A stretch of 64,000 nucleotides of DNA from Pieris napi (GCF_905475465.1 NC_062259.1:13030501-13094500), one strand, 5' to 3'. Shown: positions 21,245 to 34,870, counted from the first letter of the stretch. The notes: generated by a model from the sequence alone, not told the origin. A program made the numbers and translations.

Positions 21245-22632
21245 TGGAACGGAGACGCCCTAAGCTTGGAGGAAGAAAATCCTGAGACGAAAATGCTTTC
21301 TAAACCTGGCTTACACCGTAACACTGGCTAAACAGGCACACAAAAGGATCAATGTGACGCATCACCTATTAAGAGAAATTATCTCATTTGAAATTTGATG
21401 CCGAGGTGACTCCTGTATGACAAAGACGTGTGAGATTTGATAATTTTTTTTGAATCTTATATAAATTGAAACTTAATTACTAAATAATTAAAAGCAAAAT
21501 AAATTAATATTTTTTAAATATATTTCGATTTCAAAAATGATCGTTAATAATCGTTATCCAAATATTTCTTAGCTAGAGCTTCGTAATAAGCTTAGACAAT
21601 CCTGAATGTTATTGACAAAAATTCGCAGAAGGACGTGTTTATACCTGCGTCCGAATAGCCTATTGTCGAGAAACAATACCGCTCGCCGAATACTCTAGAA
21701 AATTTACGAATACAATGCATTTAAAGTACTTAGCACAAATTCCAATAAATATAGAAACGTTTTAATTTTGTTGCTCAGGCTGATATGATATGAAATATTA
21801 TTTTTTAGAACGTCCTAGGCAACACACTATGACATAATAATTGCTAAGCTTGGCTAGACTTTTAGAGATAGATTTAAATCGAATAGCATTTTAGCATTTT
21901 GCATGTTACCAACAAACATGCACAATGTTACAATACGATCAACGTTATTTTAGAATGAATTAATGGAAAAAACGGCCTAATAATATTCAAATTTATCTAT
22001 TTCTATACAATGTTAAAACATGGTAACAATTTAATGCAAGTGATATGATAACTAGAAAAAAAATTTTTTTGTTGTAAATGTATTCCAGTTTCGTAAGTGA
22101 TCCTATATTTTAAATTACCATGTGGTACCTTCGCATCCATTCGATCTCTCTTGTATGTATATCAAGAAAAAAACATTTTTTTTATTACTTTAACAATATT
22201 TCTTGATCACATTTCATTTTATAATATTTGCTGGTTCGCAAAAGTTAAACAAATATTCCACGATACGATAACGATAATGTAAGCTGTAAAAACTACATTA
22301 TAAAGAGTATATTTATTTGCACCTTGAGAAGTCTGCTGAAATGCGCCAATTTGCGTCAAGGATTGTTTTCATCAGTTATGCCCCTGTACGTGATAAATAA
22401 AGGAAATTTTCCAGTAGCTGTATTTTAAAATGAGACCTGTATTTTTTCCATGTCTTTATTGCGTTGCCTTTGATGTTATTAAACGTAGCTTCTGAGATCT
22501 TTATATTCCCCTTTTCATATGAATAACCAAATTTTAAATAGAAATAAATTTCGTTGTTTACTTGGAGACGTTTTTTTTATTAATATTTATATATAGAAAC
22601 TACTGCAAATGCCTCAGTTAACATGTTTTCAG
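21245..22632. other. Imp intron sequence, nothing recognisable
   Basis: Strongly AT-rich. Only short random frames; no TIR or SINE noticed. Confidence 0.5.
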
Positions 22633-22728
22633 TGTCAACGCGCCGAATCTTCAGAGCGTGAGTGCTACACAGCTGAAGGAGACCAGTACTGATTCTTCAA
22701 CTGTCGGTGGTGCTGGAGGTGGTTGGAG
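22633..22728 (+). CDS. Imp: Probable Imp cassette exon, Ser/Thr/Gly-rich linker
   Basis: TTTTCAG precedes, and GTAAGT follows, a 96-base open stretch reading VNAPNLQSVSATQLKE, then TSTDSSTVGGAGGGW. It enters and leaves in phase 2, so it joins 17785 in frame (KK-I-VNAP) and could be skipped without a frameshift. The low-complexity polar composition suits the linker between RRM and KH domains. Assignment to Imp rests on phase and order, not on homology I can verify. Confidence 0.5.
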
Positions 22729-23698
22729 GTAAGTCGTAAGCAGTAGGCAACCTGCGCCAGGTAATCCTTCTAGTAGCGATACCGATCCCAACGTTTTTAA
22801 TGGAATTTTAATCTTCGGTACAAAGAATTTTATACTGGGGATCGGTAAATATGTTGGAACCTAGATAGTGGCCAAGAAGAGAGATACGAAAAAGTAGAAA
22901 GAAGACGAAGAATTCTCTAAGTATTAGTATTTTTTTAAATCTTTTACACTTCTTCTTTTAGAAGCAAGCTAAAAATTAAGCATATGCTATTCTCAGCTTA
23001 GTTTGTGCGCTCCATCCCTGTGCATCAATGGAGTTCTTTATGGCAAATTTTAACCCCTAGATTCAGAGTCGTGTATGTGGCTATGTGTGTCTCCCATGTG
23101 GAGAACACAGAAGGTTCATCACATAAATAGATATAGATAAGGTTATATATATATGTATATGGTTAATACATACTTGTCTATAAAGAAGAATAAATCAATA
23201 AACAAAATGCATTTCTGGATGTATATTTTGTAAGAATGTGCAGAATATAGTAGTATGCATTGGGTATTGAGTACATAGCTAGTTGACCTGATAGATGTCG
23301 GTTCAGAAAACCCTATCGATCTGTGGCACTCCCAGAGTACATAAGCTATTCAAGTCTATTCGATACGATCACTTTGATATCGCATTCGTAAAAGCGAATC
23401 GTAAGACTCAAAAGAATGTAATAACTCTTGTTCGGAAAACGTACATAGATATATATATAATACATATAAGCATCTTGTTACTATGTTTGAAAAATTAATG
23501 CATTTGCGGGGCTAGCAAGTACATTTTAGTTAGTGAATTTGGATTATTTTGTATTAAATCTTAGGCTTATTTTTGTGGTTTAATGTAAACTATTATCAGC
23601 TATTTATAAAGACTGCAATGGTTTTACGTTAACATTCTCAAGTTTAGTTTCTAATAAAGACTTGGAGCTGAGAGTTATTACTATTTTAAGGCCGATTT

Positions 23699-23820
23699 AC
23701 ATTATCTTAGTGTTTAGGAGAGTGCTTTAGTACAACTTGAAAGGCAAGTTCTTTAGCGTAGCGTTTACTAAAGCAAGTAGCGTTTACATGTTTCAACTAA
23801 AGTACTATCCTAAACAAGTA
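23699..23820. mobile_element. AGGCCG MITE, right end lost
   Basis: Begins AGGCCGATTTACATTATC after TTA and shares the body with full copies at 30488-30650 and 44462-44624. It breaks off near CCTAAACAAGTAAACAC before the second terminal repeat. Confidence 0.85.
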
Positions 23821-24071
23821 AACACAACTAGATGGCGTTGCGAGTCTGTGACGATGTTAAAATTTTCTATTAATAGCCCTAAGCAACTCAAGAGAAAAAT
23901 ATAAAATCTTTAATAGGCATTAGGCATTCTGGCGTAGGAGTGGTTTTATTAAATACTTTTGTAAATAATTAAGAGTCTGTCTTGGAAAGCAGCTGAGTAG
24001 TTTTTAACGAACGCCCGAAGCGTTCTATCTACTTAATCTCTAACCCTTTTAACTGAAATAACTTCAATTTA

Positions 24072-24680
24072 TTATCTAATATATAAAATTCTCGTTTCAC
24101 AATATTCAAAGTCAAAGTCAAAAATCATTTATTCATGTAGGGAACACAATGTTATGAACGTCAAAAAAGAAATATACATTAAATTGCTTCTAATTTTACA
24201 TTTACTGCCAGTTCTCAATACAAGGACGTAGAACGGAAGAGAAGAACTGGCAATAAACTCTCCGCCACTCTTTTTAATCGCCAATTTTTTTTTTTATACA
24301 ACGTTGCAAGAAGCTGCAACCATTACACCATGTTCCATACTCGTTCGTTCCCATACTCCTCTGAAACGCCTCGACCGATTCTTATGAAATTTTTTATGCA
24401 TATTCAGTAAGTCTGTCAAATCTATCTTTAAAACCCCTAAGTGATAAGGTGACCAGCCCAATTTTTTTTTTTGTTTTTAGATTGTTTTTTATATATATTT
24501 TTTTTTCACATGATACAGCATACAAAAATATGTACATAAAACCCTTAATTTTCACCTCCCTACGATCAAACCCTATTTTTTATAATAGTAGATATGTAGT
24601 TATTTTTATTGAGCTAAAAAATTGTTTCCTAGAAACTAATATACACGGCAAAACAACGTTTGCCGGGTCAGCAGCTAGTA
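24072..24680 (-). repeat. Repeat family A, reversed, split by a SINE-like insert
   Basis: Left part ATATATAAAATTCTCG; the right part includes CGTTCCCATACTCCTCTG, the TTATGCATATTCAGTAAGTC segment and AACGTTTGCCGGGTCAGCAG. The insert at 24104-24330 separates these two parts, which are adjacent in other copies. Confidence 0.8.
24104..24330 (-). repeat. LINE/SINE 3'-end family C, reversed
   Basis: It contains TCAAAGTCAAAAATCATTT (the TTTGACTTTGA tail reversed), GAACACAATGTTATGAACG and GCAATAAACTCTCCGCCACT. The same family is at 35480-35612, 48410-48480 and, forward, 62700-62935. Confidence 0.78.
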
Positions 24681-27280
24681 TATATAATATATATATATAT
24701 ATATACTGGCTGTACATATTTGTGTGTGTGTCCGAGGCACATACTATATATATATATGTCGGCGACACGCCCGTTGTTGTTTGAGAGTAATGGAAGTGAG
24801 TGCACTTGCACTGCACGCAAATGACCAATCTCACTTGAGAATTGGCATTTAAATACGCTATGGATTCCATGGTTTTAGGACCAAGTAAGAGCTTTGGCGT
24901 TGTAATTGTTACAGAAGATTTTGAAATTGGTACCAGTTGGCTGCAAGACACTTGATATTTTAGAAACTAATAAACCCTAATGATAGAAACAACAAATGTT
25001 TTGCCTAGATATCGATCAGACAAAAAGGGACCAGCGTTAGCTTCATGGGGGTAACCTCACCGAAAATTATAACAAGTTTTCTTCAGTTAATTTAAAAAAA
25101 ATTGCTGTTACCCGATCAAGTACCATACCCATGGCTTCGTTATGACACCGATAAGCGATCAAGGGTGGTTTGTGTTATCACCAACCAAAAACATAAAAAA
25201 AATTAACATGAAATCTAATTCTAATAATGTCCGTACTCTCGTGGATATAAAATTGGTACCGAGATACGCTCGCAGGTTGCTTTATTACGTAATAGCCCTA
25301 TCCACGTGTAGCCCTCGCCTTGATACCCTCCTCCCGCACCCCACACCCCTCAAGATTACGTAATCTGACCCTTCGGAGGGTCTATCCCCACTCAGTCAAG
25401 TTTAATATTTCGATCGCACAATTACGTCTTATAACTGGGAAAAAGTTGATGGTAGTCAGACACGGATTGCTTACTCTCTACTTGACATCCCTTCGTCCTA
25501 CGTAAATGCAATAACTACAGATATTGATAGATCTAAATCGCTGGGTTTCGTCGTTAGTTGGCATCTGAGTTGATTATCAGAGTGTCAAAATCCTGCAAAT
25601 TTTGTAAGTCAATCGCTGAAATCTTTATTGGTTTTACAGAGTAGCGAGGCAGTTGACGCTAAATATAGTGTACAATGTGCATCATTCTGTAAAGCTCAAG
25701 AGGCTTTAAAGTAACCAATAAAGTGATTAGTTCCTTGGGACATATAACTCTTATACCCTAGAGGCTAGAACGTTACATATTTATTTGTTAGGGATACGGA
25801 ACGGTGAAAGCATTTAATGCACATTACTTAAGAGATTAAAACATAAACTATATGATTTAAAATTGCCTTTGGTAAGACGTATTTAAAATAAAAAACGATA
25901 AGTGGTCTTTGTGTGCAAAACTTTTTAGGTAATCACACCATACAAACGTATTCCCCCAATTTCCACATCGGATTTTGAATGTATGAAATTTTTTGTATAA
26001 GAGTCATCGCGCAGACTATGCCTATAGAAACTAGTCCATAGTCCACTACTACTGTTTGTTGTCTATCATAATAGTGATATAACGATTTAGTTTTACTATA
26101 TTTCTACAATAATACATGTTTTCATCTACCTACTAATATATACAGACTGAGACGTCGTTGAATAGCCATTTTTAAAAAATTCACAACGAAGAGGGGCTAA
26201 ATATGACTGGCAATGTAGAGTAAACAATAAATGCTAATAGACATTATCGTTATATAAACGTAATCATCGTGGCATCTCGAAGAAGAGTTGCCAATATACG
26301 AAACCAGGCCGGAGCACTTGAAGATTGTCATTGGAGAATCGTAGAAAATGAAGTGATATCGTATCGATTAAGATATTTAAGAATCAGGTTGATTGCCCCA
26401 ACCTGTAACTAAATTTAAATTTCGTATTCCCTCTAGATACCCGTGGCATTCCATCGTCCCATTTGTCTCCCTCCAATACTCACCGATATCCAGAATGAGC
26501 ATTCTGATAAACGAGCCAGGTCTAGATATCCATAGTTGCTCTTACACTTCGAAATCAATTTTCCATTAGTTTTCTTTCCTTCGTGTTTGTTTACCTGTTT
26601 TATTTTTTAATTTATGAGTGCTGAGCGTTGGCAAGGGTTTGTAAATAAATAAATATAATATTTTTGGCACGTTGCATGTAACAGTAACCGAAATTGCTAG
26701 AGCATGCGTGGCATCAGCGGATTGCCTCAACGTCAACTCGTGATAAAGTGGTTTGGTGACTAAATTTCTACCATAATATTTATATATACAAAGTAGAAAT
26801 ATAGTACTACTGCTACTATATAAGTTATTTTACCCTTTTTTTGTACTTATAGTATAATTATTTTTTTATGTTCGGGCGAAAATTTTTTACAAATCTCCCA
26901 ACTAGCGTCTAGACTGATCCTATTATTTCTAATTTGTAAGCGCAACTGTCAAATCTGTCAAAAGACCCTCGCGTGACCTTGTCTAACGGTCGAGGCTTTG
27001 TTATCAAACGTGAAAGAGAATAAGGGATGAACATTGAACACGTGTGCCGGATAGCCGATATGTTTAATGCTTAGAAGTAATACTAGAAGTTAATTGAATC
27101 AGTTCACATTTATCCAATATATACGGAATAAATAAAATATAAATAAGAGTAACTTTTTATATACAAACTGCGCAATTTTTTTACAATCAAAGGTTTAGCC
27201 TACCTCGTCTTACCTACGTCTACCGTAGATAACTTATAGAATATTTAATAAAGATAATTTTATAAGTGACTAACAGACCG
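24681..27280. other. No gene seen
   Basis: (TA)n runs lie at about 24685-24760, and a GC-richer patch lies at 25290-25400 with uninformative frames. The remainder is AT-rich without TIRs or splice-bounded frames that I could support. Confidence 0.45.
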
Positions 27281-27590
27281 GCCAAGCGATGCTGTGGCTA
27301 AGGTTTTTGTTATATTACATAGTAGTAAACTATTCAAGGAAAACGGTAGGAGAACTTATGTGAAACGTAGATACTTTTAACACAGCGCCATCTGTTAGAA
27401 TTGTATCAAATAATAAACAAATATTTTGCAATAAAATAATATTGCGGGTATAAATTGAGATGTAAGCTATCCTATCTTTTAAGTTGGATCAAACTGCACA
27501 CGGTGTTATTTGATTGATATCGGTTCGGTAGTTTAGGAGTCCATAGCGGACAAACTACGTGACACGTAATTTATATATATTAAGAAGATA
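27281..27590 (-). repeat. Repeat family D, reversed copy
   Basis: It contains CGGCCAAGCGATGCTGTGG, AACACAGCGCCATCTGTTAG, GAGATGTAAGCTATCCTATC and AGTCCATAGCGGACAAAC. These are the reverse complements of segments in the cluster at 46659-47976. Confidence 0.8.
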
Positions 27591-27999
27591 AGTATTGTCA
27601 GAACTGTACATAAGTCAAATCGAATACATTTTGAAGTATTTGTAAATGTCATCTCTCGACATTTACACTTAGCCCTTCGTGCTGCCGCTTTACCAACACA
27701 CTTATTTCTTTACTTTTTGCTGAAAGAGCAGTGGCAGAGCGTGTGGCCTACTTCCTTGCTCACTCAGCTATGGGTTCAATTGTGTCCGTTATGTTTGATT
27801 TGTCTCAATCTATTCTTAATTTGTTTCTCTATACTCCAATTTAATAATCTGTAGCATATAGTTCAATAAACCTTTCTCTGAAATAAATAGATCTTTTTCG
27901 GAATCAGATATGAGTGGTATCGAGTACACAATGCCCACTTCATTGAGCCTCATTTTGTCTGACATAATCAATTTCAGATCATCTCATGGTATTTTTAAG

Positions 28000-29330
28000 T
28001 TAACAGAAAGTAAATATAAAGCATAACGGCAGTCGAAACAAAATATCTAAAAACCTAAATAGACTTGATAAAGCGGTCATAACACTAGCTAAATTTAAAC
28101 AATCTGTTACTTTGCGAGGATCCAAATATAGTCGTTGAGAAATTAATAAATAAATAAAAAAGTCCATAGAAGAAAATAATATAATTAGAAATGTATCTAA
28201 TAAAATAATGCCGTGTTTAACTGCTGGTATATTACATAAGAAAAAGTGCAAAAACGTTAAAAAAAGTAATCAATATGACGAAAATCTATTAATTACTAAC
28301 AAAAGGTATAGACCTCTGTAACAACTTAATAACTTAGAAAACTAAATGAAATTATGAAATATCAGAATTTAATAATTCAGTTAATGACCCAAAACAGTTA
28401 TGGAAAAATATTAAAAGGATTACTATATATACTGATATATGAGTCAAACAAAAATTAAATCTACGCCCACAGAGTCTGTACATAAAGTTAATAACTATTT
28501 CACACGTCTCGGCCAGTAGTCGGCTCAACAAAGCCCGACACGCTCCTCCATATCAGCACTACCCCCTTTCTCCAGCCTGCACTCGCTTGTTCATTTTTGT
28601 ACTGACCTTCTAACAGGTTGATAAGATAATCAAAACCTTAAATTAGATAGCGCCGTAGCGGTGGGATAATATTCCCCGATTTTAAAAACTTGTCATATGA
28701 CCTACCTCTGTTAGGAATATTTCTGACAAAACTAAAGCAAGCTATTATTGTAGCAGTACTTAAATCCGGCGATGTCAATAACAGGCCAATTTCAATTATT
28801 TCTGCTATCTCTATGGTCTTAGAAAAAAAACTGAATATTCGATTACTAAACTACCAAAATAAATGTAATATTTTCTCAAGCTCATTATGGATTCAGACTA
28901 GAAAAAATCACGAAAGATGCCATATCTTAATTTACTATGTCTTTAATAGTAGCCAACCTATATAAGGGAAAGAAATGCCTATGTGCAGCTCTAGATTTAT
29001 GACAGGCCTTCGACAATCTCTCTTGACTCTTACATAAAATGTATAATGGTACGAATATATATTAGAAACATTCCCCTAAAGTTATTTTATGTGTGTATTG
29101 CAAGACGAACACAGTAAAAATAGGAGATTATATAAGTGAGACGAACAGGAAATGACATATGGAGTTCCGCAAGGAAGCATATTAGTCCCACATTATTCTT
29201 GATATACATTAATGCTAAAAAGTTATCACTGGCAAATATATCTGTCTATGTAGATGATACAGATGTACTTTTGACATGGTACAACTGGACAGAAGTAAAA
29301 AATCAACGGAAGTAGGACATACCTACCACT
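28000..29330 (+). pseudogene. Jockey/CR1-type LINE ORF2 remnant
   Basis: Broken frames give, in order, CLTAGILHKKKCKN (end of the endonuclease), DPKQLWKNIKRIT, VNNYFTRLGQ, KQAIIVAVLKSGDVNNRPIS, TYGVPQGSI and VYVDDTDVLLTW. The last two are RT motifs, including the catalytic Y-x-D-D pair. Several stops and frameshifts make it dead. Both the 5' ORF and the 3' end are missing. Confidence 0.8.
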
Positions 29331-29338
29331 ATTAGCTA

Positions 29339-29866
29339 AGGAGCTGGCGAACATAATATCTATGCATATGATTTGCTCGTGTGAGACTATTTAATAGTGA
29401 TTTACGATAAGGAATATAAAATGACCACGTCTGCCACCATGGTAGCGATGCGTTGTCAATTGACACCCTTACAAATATTAATAAAACAGGTTTACTATAT
29501 GATTTGCTCGTATTTGCCTATAAGGCTGATGTTTAGATACCTTGGCCATTTTTTTTGTATTTAGTAAGTTCTAATAAATCGAATGGACCCAATTACAGCT
29601 TCGAGCAAATGGTTTAGTAGGGGTTTTTTTACATCTACCTCCAGAGACCTGGATGTCTGTTTATAGATTTTCTTCGCTATCTTAAGGTTATTGAACATTA
29701 ATCTCAGAGGCAGACTCGAGTAAATTATTTATTTATTTTTTTACAAATTTAAACCTCTATCTTAAAAATGCAGCAACGTACGACCTTAATTCATTAAGAA
29801 AATTTTGTCGTAATTGTCCGAACTTTAATTCGCGCAAATCATTTACTTATATGCTCGCCAGCTCCC
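29339..29866. mobile_element. MITE-like element of the 13218 family, reversed
   Basis: Ends are GGAGCTGGCGA and TGCTCGCCAGCTCCC. The body shares CCACGTCTGCCACCATGG and TTGTCAATTGACACCCTTAC with the copy at 13218-14044 in opposite orientation, and is about 300 bases shorter. Confidence 0.72.
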
Positions 29867-30487
29867 GAAGTATATTATTAGTATATTGCCAAGTGGCTTG
29901 AAAATTTGTCTCCTATAATCTGTAATCAAAAGAAAACCAACTATGTATGTAAAAGACATAACTGCGATGTGCAAAAAGAGTCCCTTAATTACAAAAGTAA
30001 GCTCTAAATAATATTTGGGCTTTTTCATATAGACCATTATCGACTATCCCCATATAGAGTCCATGACTGGTAGATTTAGAAAATTAACGTACATTTTTAA
30101 AACATTGCGACATTACATATCACTAGCTCAGTCCGTAGTAATAAATTGTATAAACATATGGGGAGCGGTCAGAACAATTAGGTTTTAACTATGCGAGGAC
30201 ATCCATCGGAATAGCTTTACCATCCCAGCCAATAACTTTTCCGTCAGGAAGCTGTATGTTCGAAATATAATTTTAAAAGCACACAGGGCGCGCTTTCTTA
30301 TGATTATAGGCTGTATCTAAAAAGAAATAGGGATGTTGTCGTAGGTCAGACCCAATATTCAGGCAGAATACATCTATAATAAATTAAATAAACTACTTAA
30401 TATCAACCCGCTCACTGTCGATAATAAAAAAAACGGTTAAGGGCTTATAAACACTCCTTAAGCAGAGTTAGGGATCCTGAGACCTAA

Positions 30488-30650
30488 AGGCCGATTTACA
30501 TTATCTTAGTGTTTAGGAGAGTGCTTTACTACAACAAGAAAGGTAAGTTCTTTAGCGTAGCGTTTACTAAAGCAAGTAGCGTTTACATGTTTCTACTAAA
30601 GTACTACCCTAAAGCACTCTCCTAAACACTAAGATAATGTAAATCGGCCT
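30488..30650. mobile_element. AGGCCG MITE, full length
   Basis: Terminal inverted repeats of about 38 bases begin AGGCCGATTTACATTATC. The 163-base body contains GCGTAGCGTTTACTAAAGC. The flanks are TAA on the left and TTA on the right. Confidence 0.93.
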
Positions 30651-32156
30651 TTAGAGTGTAGTTGCATTACACTCACTCATACACTCTAACATGCTCCCCA
30701 CACTCACGGACGCGTGTTACGCGTCACATAATGCTTTTTGTTTTAAAAAAAATGGATATAAAACAATAGTAATAATAGTTAAAAATAAACTAAAATTGTT
30801 ATGTATTTAACAATTAAGTTATGAAAGAACTGAGAACTCTGACACAGGTATGTTTTACTTAGAGGTTCTCCTTCTTACACAAAGTAATGCATTGATTATA
30901 ATAAATAAACACACTTTACATATATTTTTAATGTTTTTGAAGCAATACGAGTCCTCATTAGGCGACACTCTACTAATAGGCATAAGTATCGTCTTGAAAA
31001 TTGAGGCAGTGTGTATTACAAACAATTCGTGTAGTGCGTAAACACGACTTTTGGTGGTTTCAAGATGTTTTTTTGGCCAAGGACATCGTGAAAATCAGAT
31101 TGCGACAAGAATTTGTATGAAAAGCTTCATGTAACCAAACGTGAGTTAAACAATTGGTCCTCCCACGCGATTTTAAACAAAGGATCTTTTGTAAAAATAA
31201 CAAAAAATCACGTTTTTATTGTCCATAAGCCGTTGAATGTGCTTCAGGATTCAGAAGCCTTACCGACAAAGAGCTAAGTCATTACCGCACTTCTAACTGA
31301 ACGAATTAATAATAATTTCATTTTCTCCGTGACGCACAGTATAACATGTTGACGTAAGGTCACAAAGTTTAAAGGGCATTTTTGAAACAAAGCGCTTTTT
31401 ATACTGACAAGTATTTTAATATTTATCTAAGACGTAAAATTTATATTCTAAATTCCAAACTGTCTCGGATCATAATTGAATTCACAAATAATAAAATCAA
31501 TGTTCGTTATCTAATACGATACAAGTTATGTAGTACGTAGAAAGAGATACATAGTCATTATAGAGTTAGAAGGGGAGGTAGTTATCATGGGCATTACGTC
31601 GCGGTGGGGTGAAGCCTAGACTAGTTGCTAGGGTAGCTAAAGCGCCCCTTTGAATCCGTTTCTAGGTAACTACGCCCACCGAGCTTATAAAGAGCACCAG
31701 ATGATTGCTATCCATCAAAAGGGATTTATATTTTCCAATAGTGAATTTTTCGTTCAAAGTCGACTTGATTAGTTTGATATAGTTGCGAACTCGGTAAAAT
31801 ATTCGCGTAATTATATTAATGTAATTATAGGTAGGCACATATTATATTATATTTAACATTGTTATTGCATTGTAATGTTCGTAGGGTCAGAAATGATATG
31901 AATACGATAGCAAGTCGAGTAGTTATATACGTATATTTATTGGTTTTATACACAACAAACTTTATATATATATCAGCCACAACTGGCACTACAGAGTGAT
32001 CTGCCAGAACTACTGACTACAAGGATGAGCCCATTTATAACAGTGTATAGTTTTGAGGACGATGAATTACTTGATCGGTCCATCTGATTGGTGAACGGCC
32101 ACGTGATGTTTTGCCTTCTGTGGTACCAACCACGACCGAAATTTTTCGGTCAATGA
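30651..32156. other. No gene seen
   Basis: AT-rich with one 63-codon frame at 30850-31041 of no recognised family. A short GC-richer stretch at 31590-31700 has no coding signal. Confidence 0.45.
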
Positions 32157-32870
32157 TTGAAACCGCGTGAGAGACGTTGTTTAACAGCGACTACTGAAGA
32201 TAACATCAGTGCTGTGCGATGCATGGTAGAGGAAGATAAGAGAGTGACCTATCAGCACATACGGGCAAGCCTAGGTATTGGTATGTGTCAAGTTCAATAT
32301 TACAAAAACATTACAGGCGTTAGAAAGCTTTGTACCAGATGGATTTCCCATTCGGATAAAACCGACGACCAGAAACACCTTTGCATGGACCTGTGTCGCC
32401 AAATGTTAGATAAGTTCAACGGTGGTACCTCAAATGCTGTATTTGAATTTTGAAGGACAGTTACTACAGACTGGTATGTTAATCGCTGTTTGCCTGTTCC
32501 TTGGAAAAAATTCGACAGCAGCGCCCTCGAATCAGGATCCTCTTTCAAGACGACAATGCTTCAGCGCACTCCGCAAAACGGACTGTTGAATATTTGACTA
32601 TGGCAGGTGTCAAGATGAGTCATAATGAGTCATCCGCCATACAGTCCTGACCTGGCGCCCTGCGACATTCATTTATTTCCAAGAACTAAAGATAAAATTC
32701 GAGGTATTCGCTTTAAGAGCCCTGAAGATGCGGTGAAAGCGTACGAAAATACCGTAGAAGAGACCCCTAAGGAAGAATGGGCCCACTGCTTTTAGTCTCA
32801 GTGGTTCCATCGAACGCGACGACGAGAGGAACGGAGTTACTTCGAAAAACAATAAAAGTATCGGCATATC
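32157..32870 (+). pseudogene. Mariner transposase pseudogene
   Basis: Frames give TATTEDNISAVRCMVEEDKR, VTYQHIRASLGIG, VRKLCTRWISHSDKT (mariner linker), then QDDNASAHSAKRTVEYL, HPPYSPDLAPCD and KSPEDAVKAYENTVEETPKE. These are mariner motifs around the second and third catalytic Asp. The segment with the first Asp (TGDE) is deleted, and several frameshifts are present. No clear TIRs were found. Confidence 0.82.
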
Positions 32871-32983
32871 ATGAAGCCGATTTTCATTTTCTAAACAAAT
32901 TCAGTGTTAGGTACATAATAGTTTTGATCAAATTACGTTTACTACAACTCTTATTTTATTCGAGACTTTTTGAATATTAATGA

Positions 32984-33237
32984 CGGCTCATTGGTCTAGT
33001 GGTTAGTACCCCTGACTGCGAATCCATGGGTCCCGGGTTCGATCCCCGGCTGAGACAAACATCGATGTGATGAGCATTTGGTGTTGCGCTTAGGTCTTGG
33101 GTGTTTAAATATGTATTTATATGTCTATCTATCTATAATATGTATGTATATCCGTTGCCTAGTACCCATATAACACAAGCTTCACCAGCTTAGCATGGGA
33201 CTAGGTCAATTGGTGTGAATTGTCGTTAAAAAAAAAA
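32984..33237 (+). repeat. tRNA-derived SINE family E, with head and A-rich tail
   Basis: The head GGCTCATTGGTCTAGTGGTT (A-box region) and GGGTTCGATCCCCGGCTGAG (B box) form a tRNA-like 5' region at 32985-33056. A unique body with CTTAGCATGGGACTAGG follows, then poly(A) near 33230. It is not a functional tRNA gene because the head runs straight into SINE body without a terminator. Confidence 0.88.
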
Positions 33238-33239
33238 GG

Positions 33240-34757
33240 AAAAACAACAATACGACACAAATCGAAAATATTTAAATTATATCAATATAGCGCTGAATGT
33301 GCAGCTAATTTATAATACATAGGATTCCTTAGAAGTGTTGTATTGAAGTGTGCAGGGTTTAGAAGTATGTAGTGTACCTATGTTTTAGAAGGGAATTTCG
33401 ATGCTTTTGCGGCGGTTCCGTAATAGGTACATGCACGGTAAGTTTCTGTAACTCCTAAATTTTCCGTTACAGCGGAATATCGAAACTGTATAAACAGGAT
33501 GAATATAGCCTCGGGATTTAAATTTGATTTAAATAATAAGCAAAACTGATAAGAAAGTAAAATTTTGTCGCGAGCTAAAGGATTTCTTTATGAATGATGT
33601 TCGATAATCCCCGACGGCACACGCTGCCAATTCGATGTTTATACGCTCGCGTGCGTGATTCTTGGCGACTCCCGCCCGCCTAGCACTGTTTATTTTATGT
33701 ATAAATTAATTTAAGGATAACTGTGGTCTCACTAATATTGCAGCAGATATAAAAACTCTGATTGCCCCAAAGATATTCCTTAAAATTGTCTTTAAATACA
33801 GTATTATACATTCAAGTAGTGACCAAATGTATTTTATAAATGAGTGCTAACAGCCTTTGGTCACTTTGGGGTATGTTGCCGACATTTGAGGGAATGGACG
33901 CTCTTTTCTTGTAGGCTCCTAAATCGTGATGATTCGAAAATAACTTTTTTGGATACTTAAGTAGAAATCATGCTTTCCACTATGTAATAAAAGAGAAATG
34001 TTATGTAATGTAATGTTTGTTTAATGTTTATACTAAATGAATATGATCTATTTCCCTTATTAATAGTGAATGCGACACGAAACCCTGAAGCCCCCGAACC
34101 CGTTATTTGAACCAGAACGTTATTTGCTGAGAGCAAATATCAATTTGATTGCATTTCAATAAGTAACAGGTATTTCCCTTGCGGAATTACTTCTTGGGGA
34201 TTTGACCTTTTCCAATTCAAAGGTAATGTGGCCACTTACACCACAAAAACAGATTTTGGCCCTGCGCACCTCGCGACAGATTGATATTGTGACATTTCCA
34301 TATTAACTAACACGCCTCTTTTTGCCGCTAAGTATTTTGAGTATTGCGATGGATTTTTACTTGTTATAAATGTACGTAAAGGTTTACGATAGTCCATGTC
34401 ATTTTTAGAAAACTGTAGCAATCACGTTATCCCTATCGTATCTATCTTCTTAGTCAAATTGATTGAAATTTACATAAGCCTATAGCAGAAGTGTAGAATG
34501 AACAACCTGTTGAATGGCTAAATGTAAGTTCAGGGCACAGTGCATTGGAGTAGGGAATTTTGCATTTATTGTCTTATTAATTTTTTTAAAAAGTTCTATT
34601 TGCAAGGGATTTGAAAGAACTACTTTAATTTAGCCTTAATCTCTCACAATTTGTTAAACGTAGACTTCCGCATATAAATGCGAGCACCGAAATAAAGAAC
34701 GTTAGAGGTAAGTCGATACTTAACGTGAACTAAGACTGCTCTATGTCAAGTTTTTGT
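33240..34757. other. No gene seen
   Basis: AT-rich. Only short frames without motif or splice context. Confidence 0.45.
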
Positions 34758-34870
34758 AGTGAAACTTCTTTAGGCGCATGAGGGTAAAAATTTTGCGGCA
34801 CGTCACGAAGATGTGCATCGTTTTTGTCGAAGAAAAGGGAGAGAGCGATACATATCAATATCATTATTAT
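34758..34870. repeat. Fragment of the AAACTTCTTT element family
   Basis: AGTGAAACTTCTTTAGGCGC, then CGTCACGAAGATGTGC and GTCGAAGAAAA, match the reverse complement of the right end of the element at 51939-52290. The other end is missing. Confidence 0.7.

Noticed and set aside
24580..24951. 123-codon minus-strand frame
   Set aside because: Crosses a (TA)n run and repeat family A; reads repetitive Tyr-Ile stretches.
28000..28251. 83-codon minus-strand frame
   Set aside because: Antisense shadow of the LINE ORF2 remnant, which is readable on the plus strand.
32985..33056. tRNA gene with A and B boxes
   Set aside because: The tRNA-like head continues into SINE body and poly(A) without a Pol III terminator, so it is a SINE head.
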